Shown piece after piece: positions 25,653 to 38,850 of a stretch of 64,000 nucleotides of DNA. Source of the DNA: Monosporascus cannonballus. Lineage: Eukaryota; Ascomycota; Sordariomycetes; Xylariales. The stretch lies in assembly GCA_004154925.1 (NCBI GenBank), contig QJNS01000039.1:3009-67008 (forward strand), read 5' to 3'. The translations under genes and the position numbers were made by a program. The notes below the pieces were generated by a model. The model was given only the letters and a program-made list of their open reading frames with translations, ran no database searches and had not been told where the DNA came from. Position 1 is the first letter of the stretch; each line of letters opens with the position of its first letter.

Positions 25653-26029
25653 TATTACGACCTAACAGGTTCCGGCCTTAGGAAACGGTTAACGAGGATA
25701 ATACGGATTACCTTTTGGGTTATATAATAAGTATTTAATAAAGATTTGCTAAATACGATTAATTAGCATTAAATAACCGCTTAATAAGAATTTATTAAAT
25801 ACGGTTAAACAGAGATAAGCCAGTAAATAAGAATAGGATATATACGTTTATTAATTCCATAGTTTAAATAACTTTAGCTTACAATATAATATCGTTACCT
25901 AAGGCATTTTTAGAATTACGAGACGTAATACGATTACTATATTTATTGCTTAGATTCTTACGATACTTCTGCTAACATAAACCCGTACGACTAAGGTTTA
26001 ATAGTTGGTTAAACCGCCTAGCCGTCACA
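25653..26029 (+). repeat. 3' LTR of element B
   Basis: 377-bp partner of 19375-19751. The 5' TG has become TA, as expected from RIP. The 3' end retains CACA. It is followed by TCAAA (26030-26034), the target duplication. Confidence 0.85.
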
Positions 26030-29000
26030 TCAAAAGTTATCGTTTTATTATCAAAAAAGGAACTGGACCGTAAGATCCAAAAAGGAAGGAAATAGCGGAA
26101 AATACAGAGAAAACGATAATATTTGGCAGCTTTAGAAAAGGAAAAAAACCCGCTTTTCGAATTAGATAATATTAAAGGGTTAAATTACGAAAAATTCCGA
26201 AACGAAATTATAACGAGATTTATTTTAGGATATCGTTATTTATCTTACGGTATAAAAGGGTTTTCCGGACAAAATTAACAAATTTTCTTATTAATTGAAA
26301 GGTTCGTTTTGCATTATTAATATTAAATTTCTTTACAGACGTGACAAAAATAATATACGTTAATATTTATTTCGAAATTTTATATGCCAAAAATAATCGA
26401 AATTTTTAACCTTAAAAAAATAACGACTTAATGGCGTTAACGTAATAAAAGTTCAAAATTTAATTAAAAAAGATATCGGAAATAAAAGGACCCGCAGTTT
26501 TATAATTAACGTTAAATTAACAAACTTATAATAACGGCCCGGAAAAAAGTTTGCAACTTTTTTAAACCGACACGAAACAGTAAAAGCCGAAAACCCCGAT
26601 AACTTTCCGGAAAAAATGCGGATAATGTAATTGTTATTTAAATTTACCTTTAAATTATAAAACAAAAATTATTAAAGGAACTTTTCCGAAAATTAAGAGA
26701 AATTTAATAATAAAGGCATAACGGATAAAGTTAATTTTTATTATTTTGTACGAAACGAATTCGACGAAAAAAAAAGAGAATAAAAAATTAAAAGAGCTAT
26801 ATTGGCATATAACTAAGCCCAAACCGGGGACGTACCGGCGAGTCGATAACTTATTAGCCTTATTAGCTTTATTATTATTATTAAAAAAAAGGCCAATACG
26901 GGGTTTATATCGAATCTGCTAAACGGCCGTAAAAAGCGTTTAACGGCCGTACGGTATTATAATTGCGAAAAAAAATATGTAAAACTTAATTATTCCGAAA
27001 TAAAGTATTTTAAATATAAAAAATTCGGATATAAAACAAATTAATGCCTATAAGGCCGTAATTCCTTAACGATTAAGTCGAATAACATATTATTTAGAGT
27101 ACGAAAAACTTAAATTACGGAATAAAGGGCTTTAACTTTTCAGCCTAAATTTAAAACAGTAATTAGGCTTCGAATTAAAGGAAAATAAGTTAAATATAAG
27201 GGCCTAATAAATAACAGCAATAATTATAACTCAATACGAAAAGAATTATTACCAAAATCGGTAATCCAAGGTCTGGCGGGCAATATAACGATAAAGGGCG
27301 TTTTTACAAAAAGGCCTTTATTAAAGAAAATAAATATTTTAATAAAAGTAATAAATAATTAAAGAAGAACGCGGAAAATATAAAGCAGCTTTTATGTTTT
27401 AAAAAGCCTTTAAGGGTATAACGTAATCCTAGGCCTGCCTTAAAGGAATATTACCGACCTAAATTTAAATTTCAAAAAGGAATTATAGTATTTTAAGTTA
27501 AAAAACATAACTTTATTATGGTTATAATTAAGAAAAGAATTTATAAGGCGGTTAAAAAATCGAAAAAAATGGTAACCTTACTAATAATTAACGTATTAAA
27601 TACGAAATAAATACCAGAAAAAGTATAACCGGATAAAAATAATATAACTGTTAAAAGCCAAAAAAGGCCGGCAATAACGTTACGTTTCCCCCTAAATATC
27701 AGGATTACAAAAATATATTTAACGTATTTCTTACGGAAGCCTTATTTTAATATTACTATATAGAATATCGTATCGATTTCGAAAAAAAGAAAACATTTTT
27801 TTGGGATCCTATATACCCTTTTTCGGAAAAGGAACAGGAAGTTTTGCAACAATATATAAAATAGGCGTTAACTAAAGGCTGGATATAACTTTTCCGAAAG
27901 CTAGCAAAAGTATTTATCTTATTTGTCCCGAAACCAAAAAGTAAATTACAACTATATATGGATTACCGGGGGCTTAAAAAATTACCTTAAAAAACAAAAC
28001 GGCATTATTATTAATTAAAGAAATACTAAATAAATTATCAATCGTAAAAATATATATTAAGCTGGACCTAAAAAATACGTATTACGGGTTACGTATTAAG
28101 GTGGGAAACAAATAAAAAACGGCCTTCCGTACGAAATACGGTTATTTCGAATACCTAATAATATTATTCGAGTTCGCTAACGTCCTGGCGTTTTTCCAAA
28201 ATTATATTAACTGTATATTAATAAAGCTAGTAAATATAATTTGCATTATATACCTAAACGATATTCTTATTTATTTGAAAGATAAAACGGATTACCCAAA
28301 GTATATTCGTAATATATTAAAACGTTTACGGTAATAGAAATTTTACCCGAATTCCGAAAAATTCATTTTTTATATAGAAAAAATAACGTTTTTAAGTTTT
28401 TATCATTAATTCGTAAGGTATTCATATAAACCCTAAAAAAATTAAGGTAATCCGGAAATAATCGGAACCCAGTAATATTTATAATGTTTAAATTCTTTTT
28501 AAATTTTGCAAGTTTTTATCAAAAGTTTATTAGGGGTTATTTAAAGATTACGGCCGTTTTAATAAGTTTACTTAAAAAAGCCCAACCGGCAAAAATCAAA
28601 CTGAAAGATAACAATATATTTGCATTTAAAAAATTAAAAATATTTTTTATAAACGCATTTTTATTTCGCCACTTTAATCTCTAATTACCGATTAAGCTAA
28701 AAACTAACGTTTAGGATTTCGTTATTAACACGGTACTTTCGTAATAATATAATAATTATTAACATCTAATAATATTTATGTTTCGAAAATTAAAAAAGGC
28801 AAAATTACGTTATTATACCTTAAGTATTAAGTTATTAATAATTAATTAAGTTTTCGAATAATAACAGCATTACTTATTTTATTCGCAATAAACTATTTAA
28901 GTAATTACGAATTACCTAAATTATAAATATCTGATATTTAAATCCAAACCGAACGCAAAATAAATAAAATAAATAAAACAATTAATTAATTTCGATTTCG

Positions 29001-31019
29001 AAATTTAATATAAAAAAGGCCGGCAAAATCCGACAAATACATTATTAAGGCGTCAGAATCTAAGGAACGTATTTACGAAACAAAAAACAAATAAATAAAT
29101 TTTACCTTATTTCCTAAGGAAATTTAAGATAATATTTACAGGACCTTTAGCAATAAATATTAAAGCAATGGAAATTCCGGGCTGCTAACAGATAAACGGT
29201 TACCCAAACATCGCCTAGGAACTAGGATACGTTTTAATATTAATTATATTAAAAAACTCAAATAAATTAAAAAAACATATTATAAAATCCATATAAATAA
29301 CTTAATAAGAAAAGAATTTTATAAAGTTATTAATATAAAATAACGCTGTAATAAATAGGCCATTATAAAGCATATTTAGCAAATAAATAAAGATTTTTTT
29401 TATAATTTAAAAAATAGATTTATATACTCGAAAATCATCCGTTACGAAAAAAGCTAATACGGAATATTTATAACAGCCCAACGGCGGGATATCAAAAGGT
29501 TTCCAAAACCGTTAAACGGTTAAATACTAATTATTTCTAGAAAAATATAAAAAAGGACGTAAAAGAATATGTAATAACGTATGCGGTTTGCTAACGGATC
29601 AAAGTTAGGTATTATTTACCTTATGACAAATTAAAATCCTTATTAATACTTACGATTTTTTTAAGAAATTTCGGTAAACTTTATTACCGATTTGCTAGAT
29701 TTTTGGTCCTGAACGGGAAAATAACGCGATAACATTTTAATAATAATAAACCGGTTTACTAAATACGTCCTTTATATTTTAATAACCAAAAACTTTACCG
29801 CAAATGGGCTGGTGGACCTTTTTTATTTACATTTTCCCCCGTTTTGGCCTATTTAACGGTATTATATTAAATAAAAACTCGTTATTTATTAACCGTTTTT
29901 AAATAACGTTATATTATCGATTAACACTATAAAAATAATTAAATATAATTTTTTATTTATAAATAAACGACCAAACAAAAAAATAAAACCAAAACCTAAA
30001 ATATTACCTATAAGTTTTTTACAATTACAAATAAAATAATTAGGCAAAAAAGCTTTCGTTAACGGAATAAATATATAATATATTAATATATTCGGCCTAT
30101 AAGCAAACCTTAACTTACGTATTATATGGCTACCAATTATAAGGATCTGTTAATTTCGTAAAAGAGCTAATAAAAATTAACGTAATAAAAATATCGGAAA
30201 AAGCCGAAAAATTATAAACGAATAAGGAAGAAATAATCCGCCTTTTAAAAACGAATAATTAACAATATGCCAAATAATACAACCGGAAACGAATATAATA
30301 ATTATTCAAAATAAAACAATTAATTTTCCTTTTAGCATAAAATATTAATTAACGGTAACCTTGCAAAAAACTTATAAATAAATATTTAAGATTTTTTCAA
30401 ATAAAAAAAATAATAAATTATCATAATTTAGCTTACAAATTGAAAATTTTAAAACGGTACAAAATTTACAATATATTCTTAATAAACTTGTTAAAATTAT
30501 TCTATTTTAAGGATGGTAAAATACTAATTAAATAAAAATTAAAACCGGAAAAAAATAATATATTTAAGGTTAAAAAAATTTAACCATAAAGGGTACGGCC
30601 GTAATAAGTAATACTTAATATGGTAAAAAAGGTATAATACCGAAAATAATTCGTAAAAGCTGTTAAATAATATAAATGCAAAAATAAAACGGAAATATAA
30701 AAAAATATTTAAAGATAAAATAAAACAAATAATAATTCCATTTATTTAGGCAGTAAGTTATTAGCTACTAGCAAGATTCCGGCATTACGTTAGGCGGGTA
30801 TTTGAAAACTTAAAAATCAAAAAAATAATAATAAAATTAGATAATAACTTAATAACGACCCCTTTTATTACTTTTATAAACTTTCATCTTTTTCGTTTTT
30901 AGGCGAGAAAATCGAATCCTTACGAAAAGGCGCTTATAAAATATCAGTATTCTAAGTAATAATAAGTTAGCGATTACGGTATTATTAATAGCTAATTATA
31001 AAGGTATATACAACCTTAC
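26030..31019 (+). pseudogene. Gypsy gag-pol remnant of element A
   Basis: Continuation of the element A gag frame after the B insertion, then degenerate pol. Reverse transcriptase lies at about 27840-28480 (FVPKPKSKLQLYMDYRGLKK near 27930 and YLNDILIYLK at 28248-28277). The family YLDD box has become YLND, a G-to-A change that removes a catalytic Asp. The RT/RNase H connection is an open stretch at 28484-28684 (FLNFASFYQKFIRGYLKI ... RHFNL). Integrase-like sequence is seen around 29560-29900. Stops are dense throughout. The pol differs clearly from that of B and C, so A is a separate Gypsy family. Confidence 0.75.
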
Positions 31020-31287
31020 GATAAAGCTCCTAAAAGGTGGCTAGCCCTTTTTGGATATTTTCGAAAACGTCGGCAGTGCGCTTTTATGCAGCCATAAGTT
31101 CGGTAAGGTAATCGGTCGCGTCGTCAACTGCCTTAACGTTCTTTTCGACAGCGGCAGCCAGGCGCTCGGCAGTAAGGCGTTTACTTTCTTGCCGTTCCGC
31201 CATAGCAACGGCGTCGGCCTCCGCCTTTTTGGCAATAAGCATAACGGCAGTAACTTTTTTGCCTTATAAAACCTTTTTTACGGCCAT
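31020..31287 (-). pseudogene. Antisense Ala/Glu-rich accessory frame in element A
   Basis: On the minus strand an ATG at 31287-31285 opens MAVKKVL, then a TAA (CAA in the likely ancestor), then KKVTAVMLIAKKAEADAV and an Ala/Glu/Arg/Lys-rich helix (AERQESKRLTAERLAAAVEK) with a second TAA. It is much richer in GC than its surroundings. Position and orientation (after pol, antisense) are the same as for the antisense frames of B, C and D, although the sequence differs. It looks like a coiled-coil protein of unknown role. Confidence 0.45.
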
Positions 31288-31372
31288 CTAAGCTACCTTA
31301 ATAATTTTCTATACCTAATTAATAATAACCCTTTTAATCGGGTTATAATTATAACGTTATAATGTGACGGCT

Positions 31373-31760
31373 AGGCGGTTTAACCAATTATTAAACCTTA
31401 AGTCGACAGGTTTATGTTAGCAGGAGTATCGTGGGAATCTAAGTAATAAATATAGTAACGTATTACGTCTTGTAATGCCAAGGGTGCTTTGGGTAACGAT
31501 ATTGTAATGCAAATATTTGGTATTAATAAGTATTATAAGTTAATGCTATTTAGATTATGGGAATTATAAGCGTATATATCTTTTTTTTGGGTTTAATTAT
31601 TCGTAATTACGTTGTTGGTGGTAATTACGATTATTTGAGATCATTTTTGATTATTAATGATTACTGGCTTGGCAATAATTACCGTTACGTAATTCGGTAG
31701 GTGGCCCGTATGTTTTTCGTTTGATCGTTTCCTGAGACCGGAGTTTGTCGGATTGTAATA
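31373..31760 (-). repeat. LTR of element C (3' LTR in element orientation)
   Basis: 388 bp, partner of 37747-38147. The segment GACGGCTAGGCGGTTTAACC through the AAGTATTATAAG region matches the reverse complement of the element B LTR. The other half (GTAATTACG...GATTACTGGCTTGGC...) is specific to C. Confidence 0.85.
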
Positions 31761-31839
31761 CGATTTCCCCTTTCCCTAAATTTTGCCCTTAAGATTTCTT
31801 TTTTTTTTTCGTTTAGTAAATATCTTTTTTTTTACGTTT

Positions 31840-32480
31840 AATTATGTTGTTTCGTATTTCCAAAATTTGTTACGTTTTCTGTTTTTTTACCGTTTATCGT
31901 ATTGATTTTATAAAATCCTTTAACAAATTTAGTTACGAAATTATGTTTTGCTTTTATTATTTTTCGAAAAACATAAGGTGTAAAATAATGGAAAACGTTT
32001 TAAGGTATAAGGAATATGTTAATTAAGATTAATTTTGTAATAATACTGGTATACTTATTTTTCCTTATAAAATATTTATCGTAAGTATTAACGTTTAGAA
32101 CGTAAAAAAACGCTTACCGAAAAGCAATTATTAAAGCTTTAACGATTTTATTTCGAAATTTAATATAAATATTAAGAAAAGATAAATAAGGTTTTTTTTC
32201 GTTTTATTCGTTTACGTAAATAAAAGGCGTTAATTCGTTTAAAGGGTATTATTATAATATAACGTAAATTTTAATTATTAAGTAAATTAAAAGAACAAAA
32301 ATATCAGGAATAAAAATAATTAAAGGCCGTAATTACGGTTATTATGTTAACGTAAGCCGTAATTAATTAATTCGATATCCCGGTTATTAATTAGTTAATT
32401 ATTAATTAGGACGCGCCCGTTATTGTTAATAAAAATTCTTTAATAGGCGTTAAGTGCCAATAAGATTTTGGCAGATTTTC
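31840..32480 (+). pseudogene. Antisense accessory frame of element C
   Basis: Plus-strand reading, antisense to the pol of C. Around 32190-32340 it shows FIRLRK, KALIRLKGIIII and SKLKEQKYQE, and at about 32430 NKNSLIGVKC. These correspond to the RKQKAFFRLKEIKMV, EKLEKQKR and KNSLINARR segments of the antisense frame in B. Stops are RIP-type (TAA for CAA). See the matching entries in B and D. Confidence 0.45.
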
Positions 32481-32849
32481 AGATATTTTTGGAATTTAGG
32501 TGCTTTTTTTATTTAATTAGGTATTAAGTAAGTTTGTTTTATTTTCGTATATCGAAAATTTTTTCCATTTCGTATATTTGTTCGTTTTTTATTTCCATAT
32601 CGTTTTATACCGTATGCATTTTGATAGTATTTGCTGTTAATTCGAATAAAAAATATAAAAATTAAATAAAGTTTAACTTTTGGTAAAAATTTTAATTAAT
32701 AATTATTTTTTAAGATTTTCTTGGCGATTTTGTATAGGCCGATATATTTGAAATCAAGTTTTTTGTTAGGTCGTTTTATTTAAATATTTTTTGTAACGAG
32801 GAAAATTATTTTCCCCTTTTCGAAAATTAATTTTTTTAACTTTTTTTAG

Positions 32850-35800
32850 TTATAATATTTGCTTATTTAATTCCGTACGAATTCCAGTTTTATTTTTATT
32901 TTTTGATGTAATTATCGTAATTATTCTAATATAAAAATTGTTTTGATATTAATTAAACCGTTATTATGTATTTTTTTGTAAATTTCCGGAATAAAATTAA
33001 AATTTGCGTTCGTAAGTATTATTTAAATGCTTTCGTAATAATTAATATTATAAGTTTATTAAGTAATAGGTAATTTTTAATTTAATTATTTTATTCGTAA
33101 TTAATATAATATTGTAAATAAATTTTTAAGATTTAATTTATTCGTTTTATTTATTTATCGGTTTAAGGTTTAAATATACTGGATAATTTATAATTTAGGC
33201 CGATTTTTATTATTAAACTTTGCTGAATGTTTAATTCGAATATTAATTCTTTATTTAATATAATTTTTATTAATACTTTGTATATGTTAAAAATGTATTT
33301 AAAAAATGTATATTAGTTCTTCGGCGTTTATATCCTTATAATATAATAAAAAATAAGAAGATTTCGTAAATCGATCGACGATTACGAAAATACTATCGTA
33401 ATATATTTCTGTAATTGGATTTTTTAATATAGGAAATTTAATAATGAAGTTAAATATAATTATATATTATGGTTGCTTTACGATTGGTAATAATTATAAT
33501 TTTCCGTAAGGCTTATATTATTATATTTTTGCTTTAACGCAAATATCGTATTGCCGTATAATTTTCTGTATTATTAATATTATTTTAGGAAACAAATATA
33601 TGCGTTAAAATCGTTTTAGGGTTTTATAAATCTTTAAATATCTGTATAATTAATGTTTGTATATTTTTCGTATTAAATTCTTCCAGTATTTCTTTGGAAT
33701 TTATATTTTGTTTGTTTTTTGGTTTTTTAGGAGATTATCGTTATATTATTAAATTTTCTGGTATATATCGTAAGGTACTGCTCGAATCGTTGTAATTTGT
33801 CGTAAATATAAATATTTTTTTATAATAATATCGAAAGTTTATAATTAATTTTAACTAATTTCTTTTTAAGGTTTAATCGTTTGCTTAAAGTATTTACTTT
33901 ATCATTTTTTGATTTTTTCCTATGGATAATAACGAAGTCGAAATTCGCTAATTTTTCCGTATATTTTAATTATCGTTTTATAAGTTTTTTGGTCGTAGTA
34001 AATCGGGTAAGATTTTGATAATTAGTATAAACCTTAATCTGGTGTAAGTTTCCTTTTAAGAAATACCTAAACTCTCGAAATACCATAATAATAGCCATAA
34101 ATGTTTTATTTAAAATATTGTAATTAAATTTGGTTCTTTTTAATTTGTACGAAAAAAATATAATAAGGTACAATTTATCTTAATTATTTCGTTATCCGAT
34201 TATTACGTTTAACGCATAATCCGAAATATCGGTTTTTAGTTTAACGGGGTGGTTTATATCGTACATAATTAGTATTAGCTTGCCAATAATCGTATCCTTA
34301 ATACCTTAAAATACTTTTTTCGTATTTAACGTTTATTTAAATTTTTTTTCGTAAGATTCGTTAAAGGTATAATTATTTTGCTAAAGTTTTAAATAAATTT
34401 CCTGTAATAGTTAGCGAATTTAAAAAATACTTATATTTTTTTAATTATCATTGGCGTTTGTTATTTTATAATTATAATGATTTTTTTAGAGTCCATTTTG
34501 ATATATCCTGGGGTGATAATATATTCCAGATATTTTATTTTCTGTATATGGAATTAATTTTTTTTCTACGTTAACAAATAATTTTACGTCCTATAAAGCT
34601 TAAAGAACTTTATAAACGTAACCTGCGTATATTTTTTCCGTTTTTAAAAAAATAAAAATGTTATTAAGATAGCAAATAACGAAAATATTAAGGTATTTTC
34701 GTAATACGTAATTTACTATCCGTTGAAAAATTACTAATACGTTCGTAAGTCCTATTAATGTAATTAAATATTTAAATAATCCGTACTTTATTTTAAAAGC
34801 TATTTTTTATTCGTATTTTTTTGATTTTAATAAAGTTATATTTATTTTTAAAATCAAATATTATAAATTATTTAATTTTATAAAGTCGGTTTTTTATTTC
34901 CGTAATTAAAAGTAATAATACTTAATCATTAATAATAACGTCGTTCAATTGTTAATAATTAATTATAAATCGTAATTTTCCGTTTTTTTAAGTACGAAAA
35001 ATATAAGGTATCCTGCTGGTAACTTCAAAAGTTAAATCCATCTTTTTTATAACCGATTTTCCAGGTATTTTCTGAAAGTACGTAACTTATTTTTATTAAG
35101 GTTATAAATAGGGTAAAACTTTGTTGAAAATCTTTTTTTAAAAATTATTTTATAATTTTATTCGTTATGTTTTGGTAATTTTATATTAAATTTCTTTTTG
35201 AAAAGTTCTTCGTATCTGTAATATTATAGTAATATATTAGTTAGATTCTTTGATTTCTAGGGCTATTATTTTTCTAGATTATTATTTAATTATTTTAGGT
35301 TTATTTTGATAATAATAACGATACGTCGTATTTTTCTTTAATACCCGTTTTTTTTGTATTTTGTTCCTTTGGATGGTAAGGTATTTATCGTGTTTTTATA
35401 TTTATATTCGTCATTATTATTAATTAAGTATTAAGATCTTAATTTTTTTTGTTTGTTAATAAGGAATAAAACGAATTTTACCTGGCCAGTTCCGCCGTTA
35501 ATTAAAATTCCGTACTAACGTATTTATGGTAATCTTAAGATTATATCGTAATTCCCGAATAGAATGATATCGAAATTAACCGTTTAATATCGTCCTTTAA
35601 TAAAAATCTTAAGGTAATTAATTTCATATATAATTTTTCCGTTATCGTAAACGAATTTCTAACTTTCGGCATTTGTCGCTATGTAAGGTTTTAATTTATA
35701 TCTCCATAATAATTTAAGCTTATTAATTATATTTAATACAATATAATTTCCGCCTAAAGTTTTACAATTTATTATTATGGTATATTAATGCGTTCCAATT

Positions 35801-36900
35801 CATATATCCAATGTAATAAGGTCGTTAACGTCTTTTATCGTTACGTTTAAAGCCTTTTTTGGGAGTTTCCCTTGAATTTTTTGGGTTTTGTTATTTTGCG
35901 GCTTTTTTATAAATAACCTTTTTTTTAATTTTTATTCGAATTTATCGAACCTTATTTATGTTTTTTCGTTTAATGTATTAAGTTATCATATTTGTCATTA
36001 TTATCGGCATATTGTTTTTTCGAACCGTATTAATTATTTTTAATTCTTTTGTAATTCCTTTTCCTATTAAATAAATTATTTTTTTATATTTGCGATTATA
36101 TTTTATTATGCGTTATTTTAATTATCGTTTTAAAAATCTTTTATAAATTAACGTATTTTTTTAATAACTTTTTTTAGGGATCCGTAATAAATATTAATTA
36201 AAAATGGAAATCCGTAATAACTTTTTAATAATATTTTTTTACCGTACGTTAAATTAATTCCTTTTACGTTTAATAGTTATATTATTTATAATAATAAAAA
36301 AGGTTTTTTTGCGGATATTATTTTCCTTTAGACCAACTCTTTATTTCGGCTAATTATTAGATATTTCCTGAGGCTATGATTTAAAATTGTTAATATTATT
36401 GCTTATTATTTTTATTATGCCCGGTACGGTTTAAAAAGTTAAATCCTTTATAATATACTTAAGTAATTCGTACGTAAATATATTATTTTTATTTTTCGTA
36501 ATCGGGATATTTTCGTCGTCGACAATATATAACGTATATTTTACCGTATCGGTTAAATATTTCGGAATAAAGTTTTTTTATTTAATCCTAATATTCGTAT
36601 AATTATCCTTATAACATTTTTTATTATATTTGCAATATTTGTCGAACTAGCTTTCTGGTTTTTTGCATTTTTCGTCGAATTTCTTATCGTAATAATCCCG
36701 ATTGGACTTTTTATCGTAAATCTAATATATATTTAACTTGGATTATATTAATAATTTTATTATCGTTTTTTTTAATTATTTTTAAATTATCTTTTCAATT
36801 TAAAGGTTTAATTATTTTGTTATAATTTCTTAAGTTTTTTATATTTATAGGCCTTATATTCTATTTTGCCATAATTAAAGTATTTAATCTGGCTCCAATT
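32850..36900 (-). pseudogene. Gypsy gag-pol remnant of element C
   Basis: Read on the minus strand: gag zinc knuckles, protease, reverse transcriptase (YLNN box near 34665, both catalytic Asp codons converted to Asn by G-to-A), RNase H (longest open piece 34173-33970) and integrase. Nearly every position is similar to element B read forward, which makes family membership secure. No frame is intact. Confidence 0.75.
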
Positions 36901-37746
36901 TTATTTATGAATAACGCCGAATTTTATAAATCTTAACGCCGTTCCGTAAAAAATAAAGGGTACGTTTTTTTTTCCTTAATTAAATTTATTATATTTCGAA
37001 CATAAAATATATTATTTTTTGTTTTCTTATCGTTTTTCAAATTATTAATTATTAATCTTAATTACTTTTGCAATATACCGATCTAAAGTAATTAATTATT
37101 TAATCTAAATAATCTTATTTTTTATATTATCTTTTAACCTTTTATAAAATATATCAATAAAGGCGTCGGTTTTGTTATTTTCCTATCTTACTTTAGCCGC
37201 GAAATTTTTAAAGATTACGGCGTATTTGGACGTAAATTTTTTTTATCGGAATTATAAAAGTTATTAAACCATTAATCGTTTTTTATCCGGATTGCCGAAA
37301 TTATTACGTATTTTATTTTCGAAATTAATATAAATTAAAAGACTTTTGTTAATAAAATTTTCCTTATTTATTTTTCGTATTTTTAAAACATTTTTCATAA
37401 TAAATTTAAATTAATTAATTATATTTTTTTTATTAAGTATGCTTTTATTATTAAGATTATATCTGCTAAGTTATTAAGATTTAAAAAACGCAAGTAAATT
37501 CGTACCTAAATTAAGAAAATCTAAAAATTACTTTTTTTATCGTAAAGTTTTAGTTTTTTTTAGTTTTATACGAACGAAAAAAGGTTAGGTAAATAACGTA
37601 ACCCTAAGTTATCGAACCTTTTTTTCTAATTTCCGAATTCGAGCCTAAAGCTGTTAAATAAGGGTTTTTTAAATATTAGTCAATATTTTAACAATATTAA
37701 ATATTGTTTAAAATTTAACGGTACTATTAAACAAAAGCTTATAACG

Positions 37747-38147
37747 TATAACGGCTAAACGATTTAACCAATTATTAAACCTTAAGTTGACGGATTTATA
37801 TTAACAAAAATATCGTAAAAATCTAAATAATAAATACAATAACGTATTACGTCTCGTAATACCAAAAATACCTTAAATAATAATATTATAATACAAACAC
37901 TTAATATTAATAAATATTACAAATTAATATTATTTAAACTATAGGAATTATAAACGTATATATTCTTTTCCTTTTGAGCTTAATTATTCGTAATTACGTT
38001 ATTAATGGTAATTACACTCATTTAAGATCACCTTTAATTATTAATGATCACTGGCTTAGCAGTGATCACCGTTACATAATTCGGTAGGTGGCCCGTATAC
38101 TCCCCGTTTGACCGTTTCCTGAGACCGGAGCTTTTCGGGTCGTAACA
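37747..38147 (-). repeat. LTR of element C (5' LTR in element orientation)
   Basis: 401-bp partner of 31373-31760, followed directly by the TATAA target duplication. The half nearest 38147 keeps several GC-rich blocks (GGTAGGTGGCCCG and GAGACCGGAGC) that escaped RIP. Confidence 0.85.
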
Positions 38148-38547
38148 TATAAGGAATATAAATTAAATAATTTCTATTAAAAGTATTAAGGTTAACGGTT
38201 ATTATCGTAATAAGATTAACGGCTCGGGTTTTTAAGGTATTGATAAATTATTATAAAAAGTTAATAATAATGCAAAAGGTAAAAAATAACGTACCGCGCA
38301 AATTAACTTATAACGATATAAAATTTACCTTAAACCTTATAATAACCGTATTTATTTAAAACCGTTAGAAAACTATATTAGCTAGTATACTTATTATTTA
38401 GTTATTATATCGTAACGGTTTTTTTTAAAATAAAAAGATATAAATTAATTTATATTTATTATTTGCGTAAATAAACGTAAAACTGGACGATTACCGACAT
38501 ATAACGTCGAGGCAGCGGCAATACGGTACGGTACGGAAAGGCATATT

Positions 38548-38548
38548 C

Positions 38549-38579
<31 letters not shown>

Positions 38580-38602
38580 GGTAATAATAATAATAATAAG
38601 CA
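38548..38602. repeat. TTA/TAA microsatellite forming a long inverted repeat
   Basis: A run of TTATTATTA units from about 38550 is followed by GG and then a run of TAATAATAA units ending in AAG near 38600. The two arms can pair into a hairpin of about 20 bp closed by the CTT...AAG base pairs. It lies in the 3' non-coding part of element A. Confidence 0.8.
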
Positions 38603-38829
38603 TAATATTAAGAAATAAAGAAAAAATAAAAAAGTATAATTTGGAAAAAAAAACAATCTGGAAAATGACTTATATCAAAATAATTGGTTACTTAAGGGAA
38701 TACCTTACCTTATGTTGGAACTTTATTTTACGATACCTTTATTTATAAGGGTTATTACGAGCTACCGGTTACCTTTTTTCGACTCCCCCCCCTCCCCGCG
38801 GGCCTCCAATAGTGCTCCTAAGGACAGGA

Positions 38830-38850
38830 GCACGGTGGGAGGGGTAACTC
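38830..38850 (+). other. Polypurine-tract-like sequence before the 3' LTR of A
   Basis: CGGTGGGAGGGGTAACTC directly precedes the 3' LTR at 38851. A G-rich purine tract at this place is where plus-strand synthesis is primed in LTR retrotransposons. The surrounding 38780-38850 is GC-rich and has escaped RIP. Confidence 0.5.

Larger units (their letters stand above)
19375..26029 (+). mobile_element. Element B: Ty3/Gypsy LTR retrotransposon
   Basis: Direct LTRs are at 19375-19751 (starting TGTTACGACCTGACAGGC) and 25653-26029 (starting TATTACGACCTAACAGG and ending GCCGTCACA). The flanks CCAAA (19370-19374) and TCAAA (26030-26034) are a 5-bp target duplication with one C/T difference. The 6,655-bp element holds, in order, gag CCHC remnants (about 20530-20840), a protease region (about 21600-21900), reverse transcriptase (about 22260-22960, catalytic box YYFDD at about 22756), RNase H (about 23200-23520), integrase (about 23740-24340) and a chromodomain-like tail (about 24680-24830). 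Every domain is riddled with stops. An antisense reading frame lies between pol and the 3' LTR. Confidence 0.85.
31373..38147 (-). mobile_element. Element C: Ty3/Gypsy LTR retrotransposon, reverse orientation
   Basis: LTRs are at 31373-31760 (starting TGTGACGGCTAGGCGG) and 37747-38147 (starting TATAACGGCTAAACG and ending GGGTCGTAACA). They are flanked by an exact 5-bp target duplication, TATAA (31368-31372 and 38148-38152). The pol runs on the minus strand. A reverse transcriptase box lies near 34655-34680 (CYLNNIFIF, from an ancestral YLDD), RNase H at 34173-33970 (FMAIIMVFREFRYFLKG and TNYQNLTRFTTTKKL), integrase at about 33700-32850, and gag zinc-knuckle remnants near 36700-36900. It is a relative of B with a different U3. 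It is heavily RIP-damaged and not functional. Confidence 0.85.
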
